In this document: one piece after another, positions 33,745 through 43,793 of the stretch | How the letters are laid out: the number at the start of each line of letters is the position of its first letter | Numbering within the stretch: the stretch's first letter is position 1 | Source of the DNA: Bacillus sp. cl95 | Lineage (GTDB): Bacteria > Bacillota > Bacilli > Bacillales > Cytobacillaceae | Assembly (NCBI RefSeq): GCF_900115925.1 | Contig: NZ_FOYF01000001.1 | Span: 620,001-684,000 of the forward strand | DNA length: 64,000 nucleotides | Reading direction: 5' to 3' | Position numbers and translations under genes: made by a program | The notes under the pieces: generated by a model | The model's input: only the letters and a program-made list of their open reading frames with translations | Told to the model about the DNA's origin: nothing | The model's database searches: none

Positions 33745-34767
33745 TTATATTAATATAATATCTTTTGCTGGCCTTTCGGAGGGTCTCCCAATAAGAAAAC
33801 CTTGAGCTAAATCAATCCCTATCTGTCGGCAGTGCTCAAGTTCTTCTGGCCTTTCAATACCTTCTGCCAGAACAATAATGCCTAAATCTTTTGCGATTTG
33901 CATCACTTCAGTGAGGAATTGCTGCTTCTCTGGAAATTTATCGCAATGATCCACATAATGGCGATCTATTTTCACGAAATCAGGATTAAGCATTTGTAGG
34001 ACATCTAACGTAGCGAAACCTGATCCTACATCATCTAGAGCCACTTTCATTCCTTGCTTCTTATAAGTATCTAAAACTCTTTTTAAATGGTCTACGTCAC
34101 TGATTTTTTCTGTTTCAACCACTTCAAAAACAAGATCTGATGGATCGATTTCATATTTCTTTACTAGCTTGAAGGTGTGACGCAGACAATACTCTGGATT
34201 ATAGATGGTAGACGGTAAAAAATTAATAAAACTCTTAACGCCTTTTGGTACGTAGGTGCGTTTCGCAATAATGGCTGCTTCTCGAGCTCTTTGATCAAGA
34301 AGTGAGAGCATACCACTTTTTGCAGCTACTGAAAAAAGTTTTCCTGGCGAAATCATATCTGCGCATGATGAACGAAGCAAAGATTCATAACCAAATATTC
34401 GATCATTCTCCTGCAAATGGATAATCGGTTGCAAATAACTGATTAATTCTCCAGTTTGGATAGTAGAAATAATTTCGGCGTTTTGCAATTGCATTAAAAG
34501 ACTCTCTGCAGGGATGAAAAGTAGCGGCTTTACTTTTGTTTGTGATAAAGCACTTCTAATTTCTCTACCAAATTGCAGATGACTTTCTTCTAGCTTCTTC
34601 AGTAGGTATTCCGCATACTCAAGTTTTTCATATGGAGCAACCCAACAATTGGCCCCAATGTTTTGAAATAGGTCAGAAGTGACATTCAGTTCAGTTTCAA
34701 TAAATAGATATCCATTTGTATAGATTTGAAACGGAATACCACACTGCACACATTTATAATCATTCAT
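33745..34767 (-). CDS. EAL-domain cyclic-di-GMP phosphodiesterase
   Basis: A 340-residue protein. The N-terminal 100 residues are unfamiliar and begin with a CVQC pair that might bind metal. The EAL domain spans about 105-335: FGYESLLR, INFLPSTIYN, FEVVETEKI, LDDVGSGFATLD, VKIDRHYVD, LAEGIE and AQGFLIGRP. The acidic and lysine residues needed for catalysis appear intact, so it is probably active. No GGDEF domain is present. A TGGAGGTT site precedes the ATG. Confidence 0.88.
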   Translation of the reverse strand: MNDYKCVQCGIPFQIYTNGYLFIETELNVTSDLFQNIGANCWVAPYEKLEYAEYLLKKLEESHLQFGREIRSALSQTKVKPLLFIPAESLLMQLQNAEIISTIQTGELISYLQPIIHLQENDRIFGYESLLRSSCADMISPGKLFSVAAKSGMLSLLDQRAREAAIIAKRTYVPKGVKSFINFLPSTIYNPEYCLRHTFKLVKKYEIDPSDLVFEVVETEKISDVDHLKRVLDTYKKQGMKVALDDVGSGFATLDVLQMLNPDFVKIDRHYVDHCDKFPEKQQFLTEVMQIAKDLGIIVLAEGIERPEELEHCRQIGIDLAQGFLIGRPSERPAKDIILI

Positions 34768-34836
34768 ATTGAACCTCCAGGAGTATCTTTCTCTTTCTAA
34801 ATTTTATCAAAACTCTAGTACTTTGGACACAAATAA

Positions 34837-34860
34837 ACCGGCGGGATATTCCCCGCCGGT
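34837..34860 (-). terminator. Terminator-like hairpin after prfC
   Basis: Stem ACCGGCGGG with CCCGCCGGT, directly after the prfC stop; only a short T-rich stretch follows on the minus strand. Confidence 0.7.
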
Positions 34861-34864
34861 GTTA

Positions 34865-36445
34865 TTACTCGTGCTTATCCATAGGATTATAAAGTTTAAT
34901 ATCAGGATTTTTCTCTTGGAACCAACGCAATGCAAAGTCATTCTCAAAAAGGAAGACATAATGGTCAAATCGATCTTTTACTAAAAGACTTCGCGAGCTA
35001 GATAAATTCTCATCAACTGTATCGCCTTCAATCCATCTGGCTATCTTGTTGCCTTGGCGTTCCATGAGGACTTCCGCATTGTATTCATTCTTCATGCGAT
35101 GTTCAAAAACTTCAAATTGAAGCTGACCAACTGCACCAAGTAGATAATCATCTGTTTTTACAGTCTTAAAGAGCTGAATTGCACCTTCTTGGACAAGTTG
35201 CTGGATTCCTTTATAGAAGGATTTTTGCTTCATGACGTTCTTCGCTGATACCCTTACGAACAATTCAGGTGTAAACTGAGGCAAACGCTCAAAATGGAAA
35301 TCATCTTTACCTGATGTAATCGTATCCCCAATTTGATATGTGCCTGGATCATATAATCCAATAATGTCTCCGCTGACTGCTTCATTAACCGTACTTCGCT
35401 CTTCTGCCATGAATTGCGTAGATTGAGCGACCTTGATTTGCTTACCTAATCTAGGAATGTTAACAGCCATCCCACGTTCGAACTTACCTGAACAGATTCG
35501 AACAAACGCAATTCTGTCACGATGGGCAGGGTTCATATTCGCTTGAATCTTGAAAACAAAACCTGAGAACTTTTCTGTAAGAGGATCAACTTTGCCACTT
35601 GTTGAGTTTCTCGCCATAGGGGCTGGAGCAAACTGCAAATATGTCTCCAAGAATGTTTGAACGCCAAAATTTGCTAGCGCACTACCAAAGAATACAGGAA
35701 TAAGGGTTCCATCATGAACACGCTCTGCAGAAAAATCGTTACCCGCTTCGTTCAAAAGCATGATTTCATCCAAAGTTTGATCATATAATCCGTTCGTCTT
35801 GATTGGATGATCGCCTTCAATTTCTCCATCATCATTTAGGCTGATAAATTTCTCATCATCTTCAACCCTAAATTGCTCAATACGATTGTAGTATCGGTCA
35901 TAAATACCAAGAAATTCTTTCCCCATCCCAATTGGCCAGTTCATTGGATAGGATTCAATTCCAAGAACTTCTTCAAGTTCTGCCAAAAGTTCAAGAGGTG
36001 TTTTACCTTGTCTGTCAAGCTTGTTAATGAAAGTGAAAATTGGAATTCCACGCATACGACAAACTTTGAAAAGCTTCAAAGTTTGTTCCTCAATACCTTT
36101 AGCAGAATCGATAATCATAACTGCACTATCAACGGCCATCAAAGTACGATAAGTATCTTCACTGAAATCCTGGTGACCAGGTGTATCAAGTATATTGACG
36201 CGGAATCCATCATAGTCAAATTGCATGACACTTGATGTTACTGATATACCACGTTGCTTTTCAATTTCCATCCAATCGCTTGTCGCAAATTTACCAGTCT
36301 TTTTTGCTTTAACTGTACCTGCGTCACGAATGGCACCGCCGAATAATAAAAGTTTTTCAGTCAACGTCGTTTTCCCTGCATCCGGGTGGGATATAATCGC
36401 AAATGTCCGACGCGAAAGAACTTCTTCTGTGAATTTCTTACTCAT
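34865..36445 (-). CDS. prfC: Peptide chain release factor 3
   Basis: A 526-residue translational GTPase. G-motifs are [15 protein letters not shown] (G1), DTPGHQDF (G3) and NKLDRQG (G4), and [10 protein letters not shown] is the effector region. The RF3-specific C-terminal domain ends with [15 protein letters not shown]. It recycles RF1/RF2 from terminated ribosomes. Length is normal. Confidence 0.96.
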   Translation of the reverse strand: MSKKFTEEVLSRRTFAIISHPDAGKTTLTEKLLLFGGAIRDAGTVKAKKTGKFATSDWMEIEKQRGISVTSSVMQFDYDGFRVNILDTPGHQDFSEDTYRTLMAVDSAVMIIDSAKGIEEQTLKLFKVCRMRGIPIFTFINKLDRQGKTPLELLAELEEVLGIESYPMNWPIGMGKEFLGIYDRYYNRIEQFRVEDDEKFISLNDDGEIEGDHPIKTNGLYDQTLDEIMLLNEAGNDFSAERVHDGTLIPVFFGSALANFGVQTFLETYLQFAPAPMARNSTSGKVDPLTEKFSGFVFKIQANMNPAHRDRIAFVRICSGKFERGMAVNIPRLGKQIKVAQSTQFMAEERSTVNEAVSGDIIGLYDPGTYQIGDTITSGKDDFHFERLPQFTPELFVRVSAKNVMKQKSFYKGIQQLVQEGAIQLFKTVKTDDYLLGAVGQLQFEVFEHRMKNEYNAEVLMERQGNKIARWIEGDTVDENLSSSRSLLVKDRFDHYVFLFENDFALRWFQEKNPDIKLYNPMDKHE

Positions 36446-36667
36446 TTATATTCCTCGCTTTTTAAACCATAAAATTTTTACTCATAACTTCAATCTTAGC
36501 TCTCTGCGGAGAACTTTGCAATGTGTTTACACGAATTAAAGCTCACAAAATCTTGGATTTTATTGTCACTCAATTCTTAAAGAAGAGTTTAGTATGGGGA
36601 TTTCGTGGAATGTTATTCATAAGGTGGCACATTTATGTATCCCAAAATTCAAAAAGGATGTGAGCCA

Positions 36668-37087
36668 ATGTCAATCCAACAGGACTTACACTCAGAAAAG
36701 CAGAAATTTGATTTGAAGGCCAAAAACTATATTGGAAATAAAGAAAAAACAGAAGGCTTACTTAAAAAAGCATTTGCCAAAGCAACAGGTAAAAAGGATT
36801 CTTTAGGCAATGCTTTTGAAAAGATTCAATTACTATTTGAGCTTGTCCGCTCTTGGACAAAGGGTGAGTACAAGAATGTTTCCACTTCAACTATCCTAAC
36901 AGTTGTTGGTGCCATAATTTACTTTGTTTCTCCAATTGACTTTGTTCCTGATTTTATCGCAGGTTTAGGCATTTTTGATGATGCAGCTGTAATTGCCTAT
37001 ACCGTAAAGCAAATCAGCGGTGATTTGGAGAAGTTTAAACTTTGGAAAGATTCGAAGGCAATTGAAATGGAAAATCCCCTCGATTAA
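36668..37087 (+). CDS. YkvA-like DUF1232 protein
   Basis: A 139-residue protein. The DUF1232 core is GAIIYFVSPIDFVPDFIAGLG, a hydrophobic helix pair with the conserved SPIDxxPD motif, preceded by a helical N-terminus. The function is unknown. AAAGGATGTGA precedes the ATG at 36668; the longer frame from 36635 has no site. It is convergent with the cell-wall hydrolase gene. Confidence 0.8.
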   Translation: MSIQQDLHSEKQKFDLKAKNYIGNKEKTEGLLKKAFAKATGKKDSLGNAFEKIQLLFELVRSWTKGEYKNVSTSTILTVVGAIIYFVSPIDFVPDFIAGLGIFDDAAVIAYTVKQISGDLEKFKLWKDSKAIEMENPLD

Positions 37088-37096
37088 AGAGGGGAT
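37074..37096. terminator. Hairpin between convergent genes
   Basis: Stem ATCCCCT with AGGGGAT overlaps the end of the DUF1232 gene and precedes the end of the hydrolase gene; T-rich bases follow on both sides. Confidence 0.55.
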
Positions 37097-37109
37097 GAAA
37101 TTTGTCTTA

Positions 37110-37712
37110 TTAAATTGCAAAACGATGGTTACCTATAACCTCAGTGACTGTTTTGGTTCTTAACCACTTAGAACTAGTTTGATCTGGGTTAAAAAAATAT
37201 AGCGATTCAGTTCCCTGACCTTGCAAAGCAATAGCTTCGTTTACGGCCTTTTTTGAAGCTTCACCAGCTGGTTCATTGATACTACCATTTGCTACAGGTT
37301 CAAATTGTCTTTTTTCATAAATAACCTCTTTAATGCTATCAGGAAAATCTTTATTTTCTACTCGATTCAAGACAACACTTGCTACCGCTACCTTCCCTTT
37401 ATACGGTTCGCCTTCTGCCTCAGCATGAACCAATCTTGCGAGTAATTCTTTTTCTTGTTTTGTAACGCTAGGTTTTGGAATGTAAATCTTCTCACCTTTT
37501 TTGAACTTCATATCCATTTCAGCATTTGCATTTTTTAATTCAAGTTCCGATATACCAAATTTGACAGCAATTTTATATGATGTATCTCCCTTTTGGACAG
37601 TGTACATTTTTTGGTCGTCTTTCATTGGAGCTTGTCCTTTTGTTGTTTCCCCGTATTGCAAAGAAAGGAATACAAACAGTAGAGAGAGTACAATAGTAGC
37701 CACTTTCTTCAT
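37110..37712 (-). CDS. LysM plus cell-wall hydrolase (SleB/CwlJ type)
   Basis: A 200-residue exported protein. A signal peptide (IVLSLLFVFLSLQYG) is followed by a LysM domain (about 37-80, YTVQKGDTSYKIAVKFG) and a Hydrolase_2 domain (about 90-200) with the catalytic glutamate in ARLVHAEAEGEPYKGKVAVA and FFNPDQTSSKWL near the end. It resembles B. subtilis YkvT and the germination lytic enzymes SleB and CwlJ. It probably cleaves spore cortex or wall peptidoglycan as a lytic transglycosylase. A clear AGGAGG-like site precedes the ATG. Confidence 0.85.
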   Translation of the reverse strand: MKKVATIVLSLLFVFLSLQYGETTKGQAPMKDDQKMYTVQKGDTSYKIAVKFGISELELKNANAEMDMKFKKGEKIYIPKPSVTKQEKELLARLVHAEAEGEPYKGKVAVASVVLNRVENKDFPDSIKEVIYEKRQFEPVANGSINEPAGEASKKAVNEAIALQGQGTESLYFFNPDQTSSKWLRTKTVTEVIGNHRFAI

Positions 37713-37860
37713 CGTATTACCTCCTTATGCATCTCTGAAATCACTTAAACAGACTAACATGATTTCATATGGAAGTTCTACACCAAATCTTTACCATGGA
37801 AAAAGCGGAAATTTTTACAAAGAAAAAGACAGGGATGAGTCCCCTGTCTCGTCACTTACA

Positions 37861-37998
37861 TTAGAATTTGAAACAAGCTGCACCAACAATGATAAGAAGG
37901 ATAAATAGCACGACGATTAATGCAAAGCCTCCGCCGTAACCATATCCGCAACAACCAGCGCCGTAGCCCCAGCCGCCGTAACCGTATCCATATGGCAT
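37861..37998 (-). CDS. YjcZ-family miniprotein (45 residues)
   Basis: A 45-residue protein with a Gly/Tyr-rich head ([22 protein letters not shown]) and one membrane helix ([19 protein letters not shown]), the YjcZ sporulation-protein pattern. A GGGGGT site precedes the ATG. Function unknown; such proteins are made in the mother cell during sporulation in related species. Confidence 0.85.
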   Translation of the reverse strand: MPYGYGYGGWGYGAGCCGYGYGGGFALIVVLFILLIIVGAACFKF

Positions 37999-38027
37999 TT
38001 CAAATAACCCCCTTTCTTAGAGTAATA

Positions 38028-38132
38028 TTAGCAACAGCCGCCGTAACCCCAAGAAGCTCCAATGATGATTAATAAAATGAACAGTACTACTACTAGGGCG
38101 AAACCGCCGCCGTATCCGCAAGATCCTGACAT
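38028..38132 (-). CDS. YjcZ-family miniprotein (34 residues)
   Basis: A 34-residue paralogue of the preceding gene: [20 protein letters not shown] with a WGYGGCC tail. AAAGGAGG lies 8 bases before the ATG. It ends 29 bases upstream of the longer YjcZ gene, so both probably form one operon. Confidence 0.85.
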   Translation of the reverse strand: MSGSCGYGGGFALVVVLFILLIIIGASWGYGGCC

Positions 38133-38229
38133 TTAAACAACCTCCTTTGTTAATTTCTATATATCCTATTCAGAATGCTTGGACTATGCGATTAAAGGCT
38201 CAATAAATTCTCTTTAATAAAATAAAAAA

Positions 38230-38255
38230 AAGAGAAGCACCATTTGCTTCTCTCG
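38230..38255 (-). terminator. Terminator of the BMP-chemoreceptor operon
   Basis: Stem AGAGAAGCA with TGCTTCTCT, then a long T-run on the minus strand. Confidence 0.85.
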
Positions 38256-38275
38256 TAAAACTTAATATTTGCAGA

Positions 38276-39928
38276 TCAATCCATCTTAAAGGTTCCAATA
38301 ATATTTTCAAGTTCAGTAGCCATTTTGGACAGTTGATTAACGGATTGATTAATTTCATCCATTGATGCTAACTGTTCCCCTGCAGATGATGCTGCTACCT
38401 GAGTATGTGAACTTGATTGACGCGCCACCTCAGCCATATCTTGAACGGATGCAGCAACTTCCTCAGAACCTGCTGAAATTTCTTCACTTGTAGCTGAAAT
38501 TTCTTCAATTTGAGCAGACATACGATCCATTGAGGCTAAGATCTCTGCGAATTTTGATCTCGTATCTTCAGTAATTTGAATACCTTCTTCAACATTTTGA
38601 CGAACGTCTTCCATTGCTTGAACAGAAAGATCAGTCTCTCTTTGAACTTCGTTAACAATATTACCGATTTTTTTTGCTGAGGTGTTTGTTTCTTCAGCAA
38701 GCTTTCTAACTTCATCAGCAACAACGGCGAAACCTTTTCCAGATTCGCCTGCTCTTGCTGCTTCTATGGCTGCATTTAAGGCCAATAAATTCGTTTGCCC
38801 TGCAATAGCTGTTATGATTCCAACAATATCATCAATTTCCTTCGAACGATTGCTTAATAGACGGACGCGTTCGTCAGTTATATCAACAGATTGTTGAATC
38901 GTAGTCATTTGCTGTACCGTTTTTCCTACAAAAGTAGAGCCTTCCTCTGCTTTAGACACAGTATCAGAAGTAAGTTCAGACAATTGCGTTGCACTTTCTG
39001 CAATTCTTGTGATTCCAATTGTTGTTTCTTCAACTGCTTGAGCACTTTCTAAGGACATTTTTAGTTGATGATCGGAACCTGCTGCAACCTCTTGCATTGT
39101 TCTGGACATCTGTTCTGTTGTAGCAATCGTTTGTTCTGCGCTTGCCGCCAATTGCTGAGACGACGATGCCACTTGTTCTGAACTAATTGCTAAATGTTCA
39201 ATCATTTTTTTCAAGTTACCAGCCATTTGAATGAATGCTTCGTTAAGCTGCCCCACTTCGTCTTTAAGTGATATGGATTCAAGTTTGACAGTTAAGTCCC
39301 CTTCCGCAATACGGTTTGCATTTTCCGCAAGTTTCTTAATAGGACTAGTAATCCTCGTTGTATAAATGAACGTAATGACTCCTGTTACCGCAAGCAAAAT
39401 CAAGCTTCCGAGTAAAGCAGAAGTTATAACGAAACCTATTTGCTTCTTGATCGCCAGTTGGTTGGATTCATAAGTTTCGTTTGTGATTTTCTTCAAATAG
39501 TAAAGGTCATTTAAAATCCCTTTCGTTCTTAAAGAAAGCCTTTTCGATTCGAAATCACTTTTGGCTTGAATCGCATTTTTCGATTCTTTCTCAAGCTGTG
39601 TGAATTTAGTATTTATTTTATCTAACTGCTTTAAATGATCCTTGTCAGTAAGATTCTCGTTTAACTCGCCAATTATTTTCCTTGTTTCATTCATCACATT
39701 TGTTACAACGTATGCATTTGCATCTGATGGCGAGAATGCAAAAGTTCCTAGTCCTTGTTGAAGTGATAAGACATCCCCATCTAGCCTTTGGACATTAACA
39801 AGATTTTTGACCTCACTTTTGTTGGCAGATTGAATTTGCATCATTTGTGCAATAATAAAACCAACCATCAGAATCGCGAGAATCAAAGGAATTAACGAAT
39901 TCAGTAATAATTTTTTTCTAAGATTCAT
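38276..39928 (-). CDS. Methyl-accepting chemotaxis protein
   Basis: A 550-residue chemoreceptor: first helix at about 10-30, a helical extracellular sensor of about 130 residues, second helix at about 165-188, HAMP to about 245 and the cytoplasmic signalling domain with the tip [20 protein letters not shown]. It follows a BMP-type lipoprotein gene by 22 bases, so it may detect the ligand-loaded binding protein rather than a free ligand. Ligand inferred only. Confidence 0.92.
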   Translation of the reverse strand: MNLRKKLLLNSLIPLILAILMVGFIIAQMMQIQSANKSEVKNLVNVQRLDGDVLSLQQGLGTFAFSPSDANAYVVTNVMNETRKIIGELNENLTDKDHLKQLDKINTKFTQLEKESKNAIQAKSDFESKRLSLRTKGILNDLYYLKKITNETYESNQLAIKKQIGFVITSALLGSLILLAVTGVITFIYTTRITSPIKKLAENANRIAEGDLTVKLESISLKDEVGQLNEAFIQMAGNLKKMIEHLAISSEQVASSSQQLAASAEQTIATTEQMSRTMQEVAAGSDHQLKMSLESAQAVEETTIGITRIAESATQLSELTSDTVSKAEEGSTFVGKTVQQMTTIQQSVDITDERVRLLSNRSKEIDDIVGIITAIAGQTNLLALNAAIEAARAGESGKGFAVVADEVRKLAEETNTSAKKIGNIVNEVQRETDLSVQAMEDVRQNVEEGIQITEDTRSKFAEILASMDRMSAQIEEISATSEEISAGSEEVAASVQDMAEVARQSSSHTQVAASSAGEQLASMDEINQSVNQLSKMATELENIIGTFKMD

Positions 39929-39950
39929 GGATAGTACTCCTTCTGGTTGT

Positions 39951-40937
39951 TTAGTAATCGTTGTTTACTTTGATGTTTCCGTTGCGGATTTCATTTTTCT
40001 TATCTTCCATTAATTGTTTTTCTTGATCAGTAAATTCGACCAATCGTAAATCAGCAAGACCTACTCCATCTTCCTTTAACCCTAAGACTTGGTCTTTTTC
40101 TTTAAACTTCCCGTTCTCTGCATATTCTTTTATTGCTGAGTAAATAGCTACATCAATTTTCTTAAGCATGGAAGTTACAACTGATTTTTCTGCAAGGAAA
40201 TATTGATCTGAATCTACTCCAAATGAGTAAATCTTATTTTGTTGTGCAGCTTTTAATACCCCTGTACCGGTTAAGCCAGCAGCAGGATAGATAAAATCAG
40301 CCTTTTGGGCAATCAATTCTGTTGCCTGTTTCTCCCCAAGCGCTGCATTACCAAAATCACCTGCATATTGAATAATCACGTTTGCAGCAGGATTAGCATC
40401 TTTTACACCTTGCATAAACCCAGCAGCAAATTTACGAATTAGCGGGACATCCATCCCCCCAACAAAACCGACTGTGTTGGTCTTTGTCTTCATACCTGCA
40501 ACTAATCCGATTAAGTAACTGCCTTCCTCTTCCTTGAAAGTCACCGAATAAACATTTTCAAGGTCTGAAACAGAGTCAATTAATAGGAACTTTGTCTTCG
40601 GATATTTTTTGGCAACTTCTTCTATGGATTCCTGGACCATAAATCCAAGCCCGATGACAATTTCATTACCTTCCTCTGCTAACTGGCTTAATCCTTTTGC
40701 GTAATCTCCAGTTTCATTTAGTTCTTTATAATCAAATATGATTCCAAGTTCATCACGGGCTTTTTCCAATCCCGCAAAACCTGCATCACTAAAAGATTGA
40801 TCTCCGAGGCCTACATCTGAAAGCATAATGCCGACATGAAGCTCTTTCTTTTCTTTTTTAGAAACAGTTCCTTGTGAACAAGCAGACATGCTTACTAGTA
40901 AACTAAGAACTACTATTAATAACGCAATCTTTTTCAT
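39951..40937 (-). CDS. BMP-family solute-binding lipoprotein
   Basis: A 328-residue lipoprotein: signal [20 protein letters not shown] with the lipobox ending at Cys-20. The mature part is a BMP/Med/PnrA-type two-lobe binding fold ([54 protein letters not shown]). Relatives bind purine nucleosides for ABC uptake, but no ABC genes are here; a chemoreceptor is next. ATG at 40937 follows AGGAGGA; the longer frame upstream has no signal peptide at its front. Confidence 0.87.
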   Translation of the reverse strand: MKKIALLIVVLSLLVSMSACSQGTVSKKEKKELHVGIMLSDVGLGDQSFSDAGFAGLEKARDELGIIFDYKELNETGDYAKGLSQLAEEGNEIVIGLGFMVQESIEEVAKKYPKTKFLLIDSVSDLENVYSVTFKEEEGSYLIGLVAGMKTKTNTVGFVGGMDVPLIRKFAAGFMQGVKDANPAANVIIQYAGDFGNAALGEKQATELIAQKADFIYPAAGLTGTGVLKAAQQNKIYSFGVDSDQYFLAEKSVVTSMLKKIDVAIYSAIKEYAENGKFKEKDQVLGLKEDGVGLADLRLVEFTDQEKQLMEDKKNEIRNGNIKVNNDY

Positions 40938-41119
40938 ACGATGAAAATCCTCCTGTTGTGTTCTTTCTAGCAATAAATTACTATCATACTTTTTATCGTG
41001 AAGATAAAGCACCTTATTAATAGGTATAAAGTCATAATTGGTTTTTCATTTCAGCAGTTTCCTTCGACCTAATCAATGTGTTTTTCCATTAAAATGTTTT
41101 ATTTTCATATATTTAGGAA

Positions 41120-41304
41120 AGAACAAAAGGCGCAAGCGCCCTGTTTAGCCCCGACAGGCATAAGACGGATCACGCAGGAAATCCTGATTTCTGAAGTGAT
41201 TTGGCTTATGACCCCGAGGGGCTGGGCGCTGGAGCTGGATTATTAGAAAATCGTAGAAAGTTATCCACATTAATTAATTTTATAATTTCCTAGAACATAA
41301 AAAA
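41120..41304. repeat. Structured repeat, copy B
   Basis: The same sequence as copies A and C without the extra hairpins of A. The stems are preserved: one position that differs (GATCAC in place of AATCAC) still pairs by G-U. DnaA box TTATCCACA at 41261-41269. It abuts the terminator of the AI-2E-type permease gene. Confidence 0.85.
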
Positions 41305-41330
41305 GCACGCATAGTCTATATGCGTACTTT
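41303..41330 (-). terminator. Terminator of the AI-2E-type gene
   Basis: Stem AAGCACGCATA with TATGCGTACTT (one mismatch), then a T-run on the minus strand, directly joined to repeat copy B. Confidence 0.75.
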
Positions 41331-41338
41331 ACCTGCAA

Positions 41339-42370
41339 CTAAATCTTAAAATTTAAACGAATGACATTCACTTTCACAAGTGCATCAAAAATGATCACAA
41401 GTGCAGGACCTGCAAAGAGCCCGATAAAACCGAACAACTTAAACCCGATATACAAACTGACTAATGATGCAAGCGGTGATATCCCAAGGTTTGTGGAAAA
41501 TACTTTTGGTTCAATTATTCTTCTTACCACCGTAATGACCACAAACATGATAATTAATCCGACTCCAAGGAATTGATTATTCTGCAGTAACGAAACTACT
41601 GCCCATGGCACCAAGACGGATCCTGTACCTAAAATCGGCAATATATCTACAACTACGATAAGCAAAGATATTAACGATGTATAAGGAGCTCCTAAAATTG
41701 AAAGACCGACAAATGCGAGTACAAACGTAAGCAAACTCAAGATGATTTGCGCTTTTATAAATCCGAAACCAGCTTGTGTTAACTGGTTGATAACGATCGA
41801 AAATTTTCTTTGAGATTCTACGGTCAAACGTTCTTTTATCCGTTTCTTGATTTCCGGAAGTTCAATGCTAATTAAGAATAAAGCAATTAAGTATACAAGG
41901 AATTCAATAAGGAATCCTGGAATGGCTGTCAGTAGGTTAACAAGGAATGCAACAGTTCCTTGTAAAAATGAATCTAGAGCCATAAATGTTTTCTCTAACG
42001 TTTCTTCTAAAGAAAGAATAACTTCATCAGGAAGCGTCTTGGAATAGGATTCCCATTTTTTTATAAGAGGCTTAATGGCAGAAGCATATAAATCCTTTAC
42101 AAAAGATGGAGTATTCTCTGACAATTTTACCGTTTGCTGAAAAATGATTAAGAATAAGTTATATCCTATAATGATAAGGGCTGCAATATAAGTGAGGAAT
42201 GAAGCAATAACGGCCTTTACCCTGCTTAAACGCAAAACTCTTTGAAAATAATGTACAACACCTTCTAATAACATGGCGGTGACTAGTGCGAACACGATTG
42301 GTAAACTGTAAGGAATAAAAAATATGAATAGTAAGATGACCCCAACTATGGTTAACCATTTTTTCCACAT
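41339..42370 (-). CDS. AI-2E/YtvI-family membrane protein
   Basis: A 343-residue protein with about eight hydrophobic helices and the family's QIILSLLTFVLAFVGLSILG and DILPILGTGSVLVPWA segments. It resembles the YtvI sporulation membrane protein and AI-2E/PerM permeases, some of which are Na+/H+ antiporters. The substrate is not predictable. It is a single gene. Confidence 0.8.
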   Translation of the reverse strand: MWKKWLTIVGVILLFIFFIPYSLPIVFALVTAMLLEGVVHYFQRVLRLSRVKAVIASFLTYIAALIIIGYNLFLIIFQQTVKLSENTPSFVKDLYASAIKPLIKKWESYSKTLPDEVILSLEETLEKTFMALDSFLQGTVAFLVNLLTAIPGFLIEFLVYLIALFLISIELPEIKKRIKERLTVESQRKFSIVINQLTQAGFGFIKAQIILSLLTFVLAFVGLSILGAPYTSLISLLIVVVDILPILGTGSVLVPWAVVSLLQNNQFLGVGLIIMFVVITVVRRIIEPKVFSTNLGISPLASLVSLYIGFKLFGFIGLFAGPALVIIFDALVKVNVIRLNFKI

Positions 42371-42559
42371 AATACTCTCTCCTATGGAGCAACATCTAAG
42401 CGTAAAGTTGCAAATAAATTTAAGTCTGTGAATATTATATCTTTTTTTTAAGCGGACTGCGAAGTTTCTTCACTTTTTATTTATAAAAATAATACGGCTG
42501 TTGTTTTTTTAACATTTTTGGTGGAATATAAATAAAACTCTTAATGAAGGGATGATAAA

Positions 42560-43351
42560 ATGCTGAAATTTATTTGGTATTTAAAGACTTTTGCCTCTTC
42601 ATTTTTCAATAACATCACAGATATTAAAGGACATTTTCCGATTAAGGTTGGACATCGCGGTGCAGCGGGCCTCTCTCCGGAAAATACATTCGCTTCTTTT
42701 GATAAAGCTATGGAACATGGAATGGAATACATCGAACTAGACATCCATATGACGAAGGATGGTCATCTTGTAGTGATCCATGATGATACTATAAATAGAA
42801 CGACAAATGGTAAAGGACGAATCCGGGATTTTACTATAAAAGAACTAACAACATATGAAGCTGGAAGTTGGTTTCATACGGATTATTGCACCGAAAGAGT
42901 GCCCACTCTAAATGAAGTTCTTAATCGTTATCACGAGAAAATTGGATTTCTGATAGAACTAAAAAAACCTTCCCTCTATCCTGGTATGGAAGAAAAATTG
43001 GCTGAGGAACTAGTAGCTCTTCATCTTACCGATAGCCAAAAAATCATTGTCCAGTCCTTTGATCGAAATTCAATGAAAAAGTTTCACACCCTCCTTCCAA
43101 ATATTCCAATTGGAGTGTTATTAAAGAATAGAGGGATTGGTATTTCTACAAATACATTATTAGACATTAGCAAATACGCATCTTATGTGAATCCTAAAAA
43201 AACGATGGTCAATCGAAGAATTGTTAAGAAAATACACAGTTTTGGATTAAAAACAATGGTATGGACGGTCCGCTCCAAGAAAGAGGCCGAAAAATTCAAG
43301 AGACTTGGGGTCGATGGGATTATAAGTGATTTCCCCAGTTTACTTCATTAG
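42560..43351 (+). CDS. Glycerophosphodiester phosphodiesterase
   Basis: A 263-residue GDPD-family enzyme in a TIM-barrel fold. Catalytic motifs are GHRGAAGLSPENTFASF (the HR pair), EYIELDIHMTKDGHLVVIHDD (E-D metal ligands and catalytic His) and IIVQSFDRNS. It releases glycerol 3-phosphate from deacylated phospholipids or wall teichoic acid. No signal peptide is seen, so it is probably cytoplasmic, although the first 25 residues are hydrophobic. GAAGGGATGA precedes the ATG. Confidence 0.88.
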   Translation: MLKFIWYLKTFASSFFNNITDIKGHFPIKVGHRGAAGLSPENTFASFDKAMEHGMEYIELDIHMTKDGHLVVIHDDTINRTTNGKGRIRDFTIKELTTYEAGSWFHTDYCTERVPTLNEVLNRYHEKIGFLIELKKPSLYPGMEEKLAEELVALHLTDSQKIIVQSFDRNSMKKFHTLLPNIPIGVLLKNRGIGISTNTLLDISKYASYVNPKKTMVNRRIVKKIHSFGLKTMVWTVRSKKEAEKFKRLGVDGIISDFPSLLH

Positions 43352-43442
43352 AAATAATGTTCAGTTTGCTCATCTAAAAATTGCCTTTATTGTTTTACCT
43401 GCATTCATCTGAGGTAAATAAGTTAGAAACGAGGTGATTCAG

Positions 43443-43667
43443 TTGAGAGAAATGAAGAAGACAAGAGAAGAGCTATTGTCAGCCAATAGAGATAATCCAG
43501 AACAATACCCTACTGAAAATGAGAGTCTCTTTGACAAATTTGAGAGCGAAAAAAACGTCGATCCTATTCCTATGGAAGATTTGAAGATTGAGAAGCGAGA
43601 AGAAAAAGATGGTCACCATACCAAGAACTCTTCATCGAGCAATGAAAAATACAAAACAGGCATGTAA
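43443..43667 (+). CDS. Small acidic hypothetical protein
   Basis: A 74-residue hydrophilic, Glu/Lys/Ser-rich protein with no cysteine or membrane segment (TREELLSANRDNPEQYPTEN). The TTG at 43443 lies 5 bases after GAGGTGA and is chosen; the ATG at 43452 is also possible. A perfect terminator follows. Unknown function. Confidence 0.6.
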   Translation: MREMKKTREELLSANRDNPEQYPTENESLFDKFESEKNVDPIPMEDLKIEKREEKDGHHTKNSSSSNEKYKTGM

Positions 43668-43718
43668 TGGATTTTGCAATTTTAGATTTACAGCTAAATA
43701 CTTTTGAAAATATCGAAA

Positions 43719-43752
43719 GCTCAAACTTGACGTCAAGTTTGAGCCTTTTTTT
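43719..43752 (+). terminator. Strong terminator
   Basis: GCTCAAACTTGA and TCAAGTTTGAGC form a 12-bp perfect stem around CG, followed by seven T. Confidence 0.85.
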
Positions 43753-43793
43753 GAGTGGTAAGGATGTTGATTTGTAAAACAATAAATGAAGGA

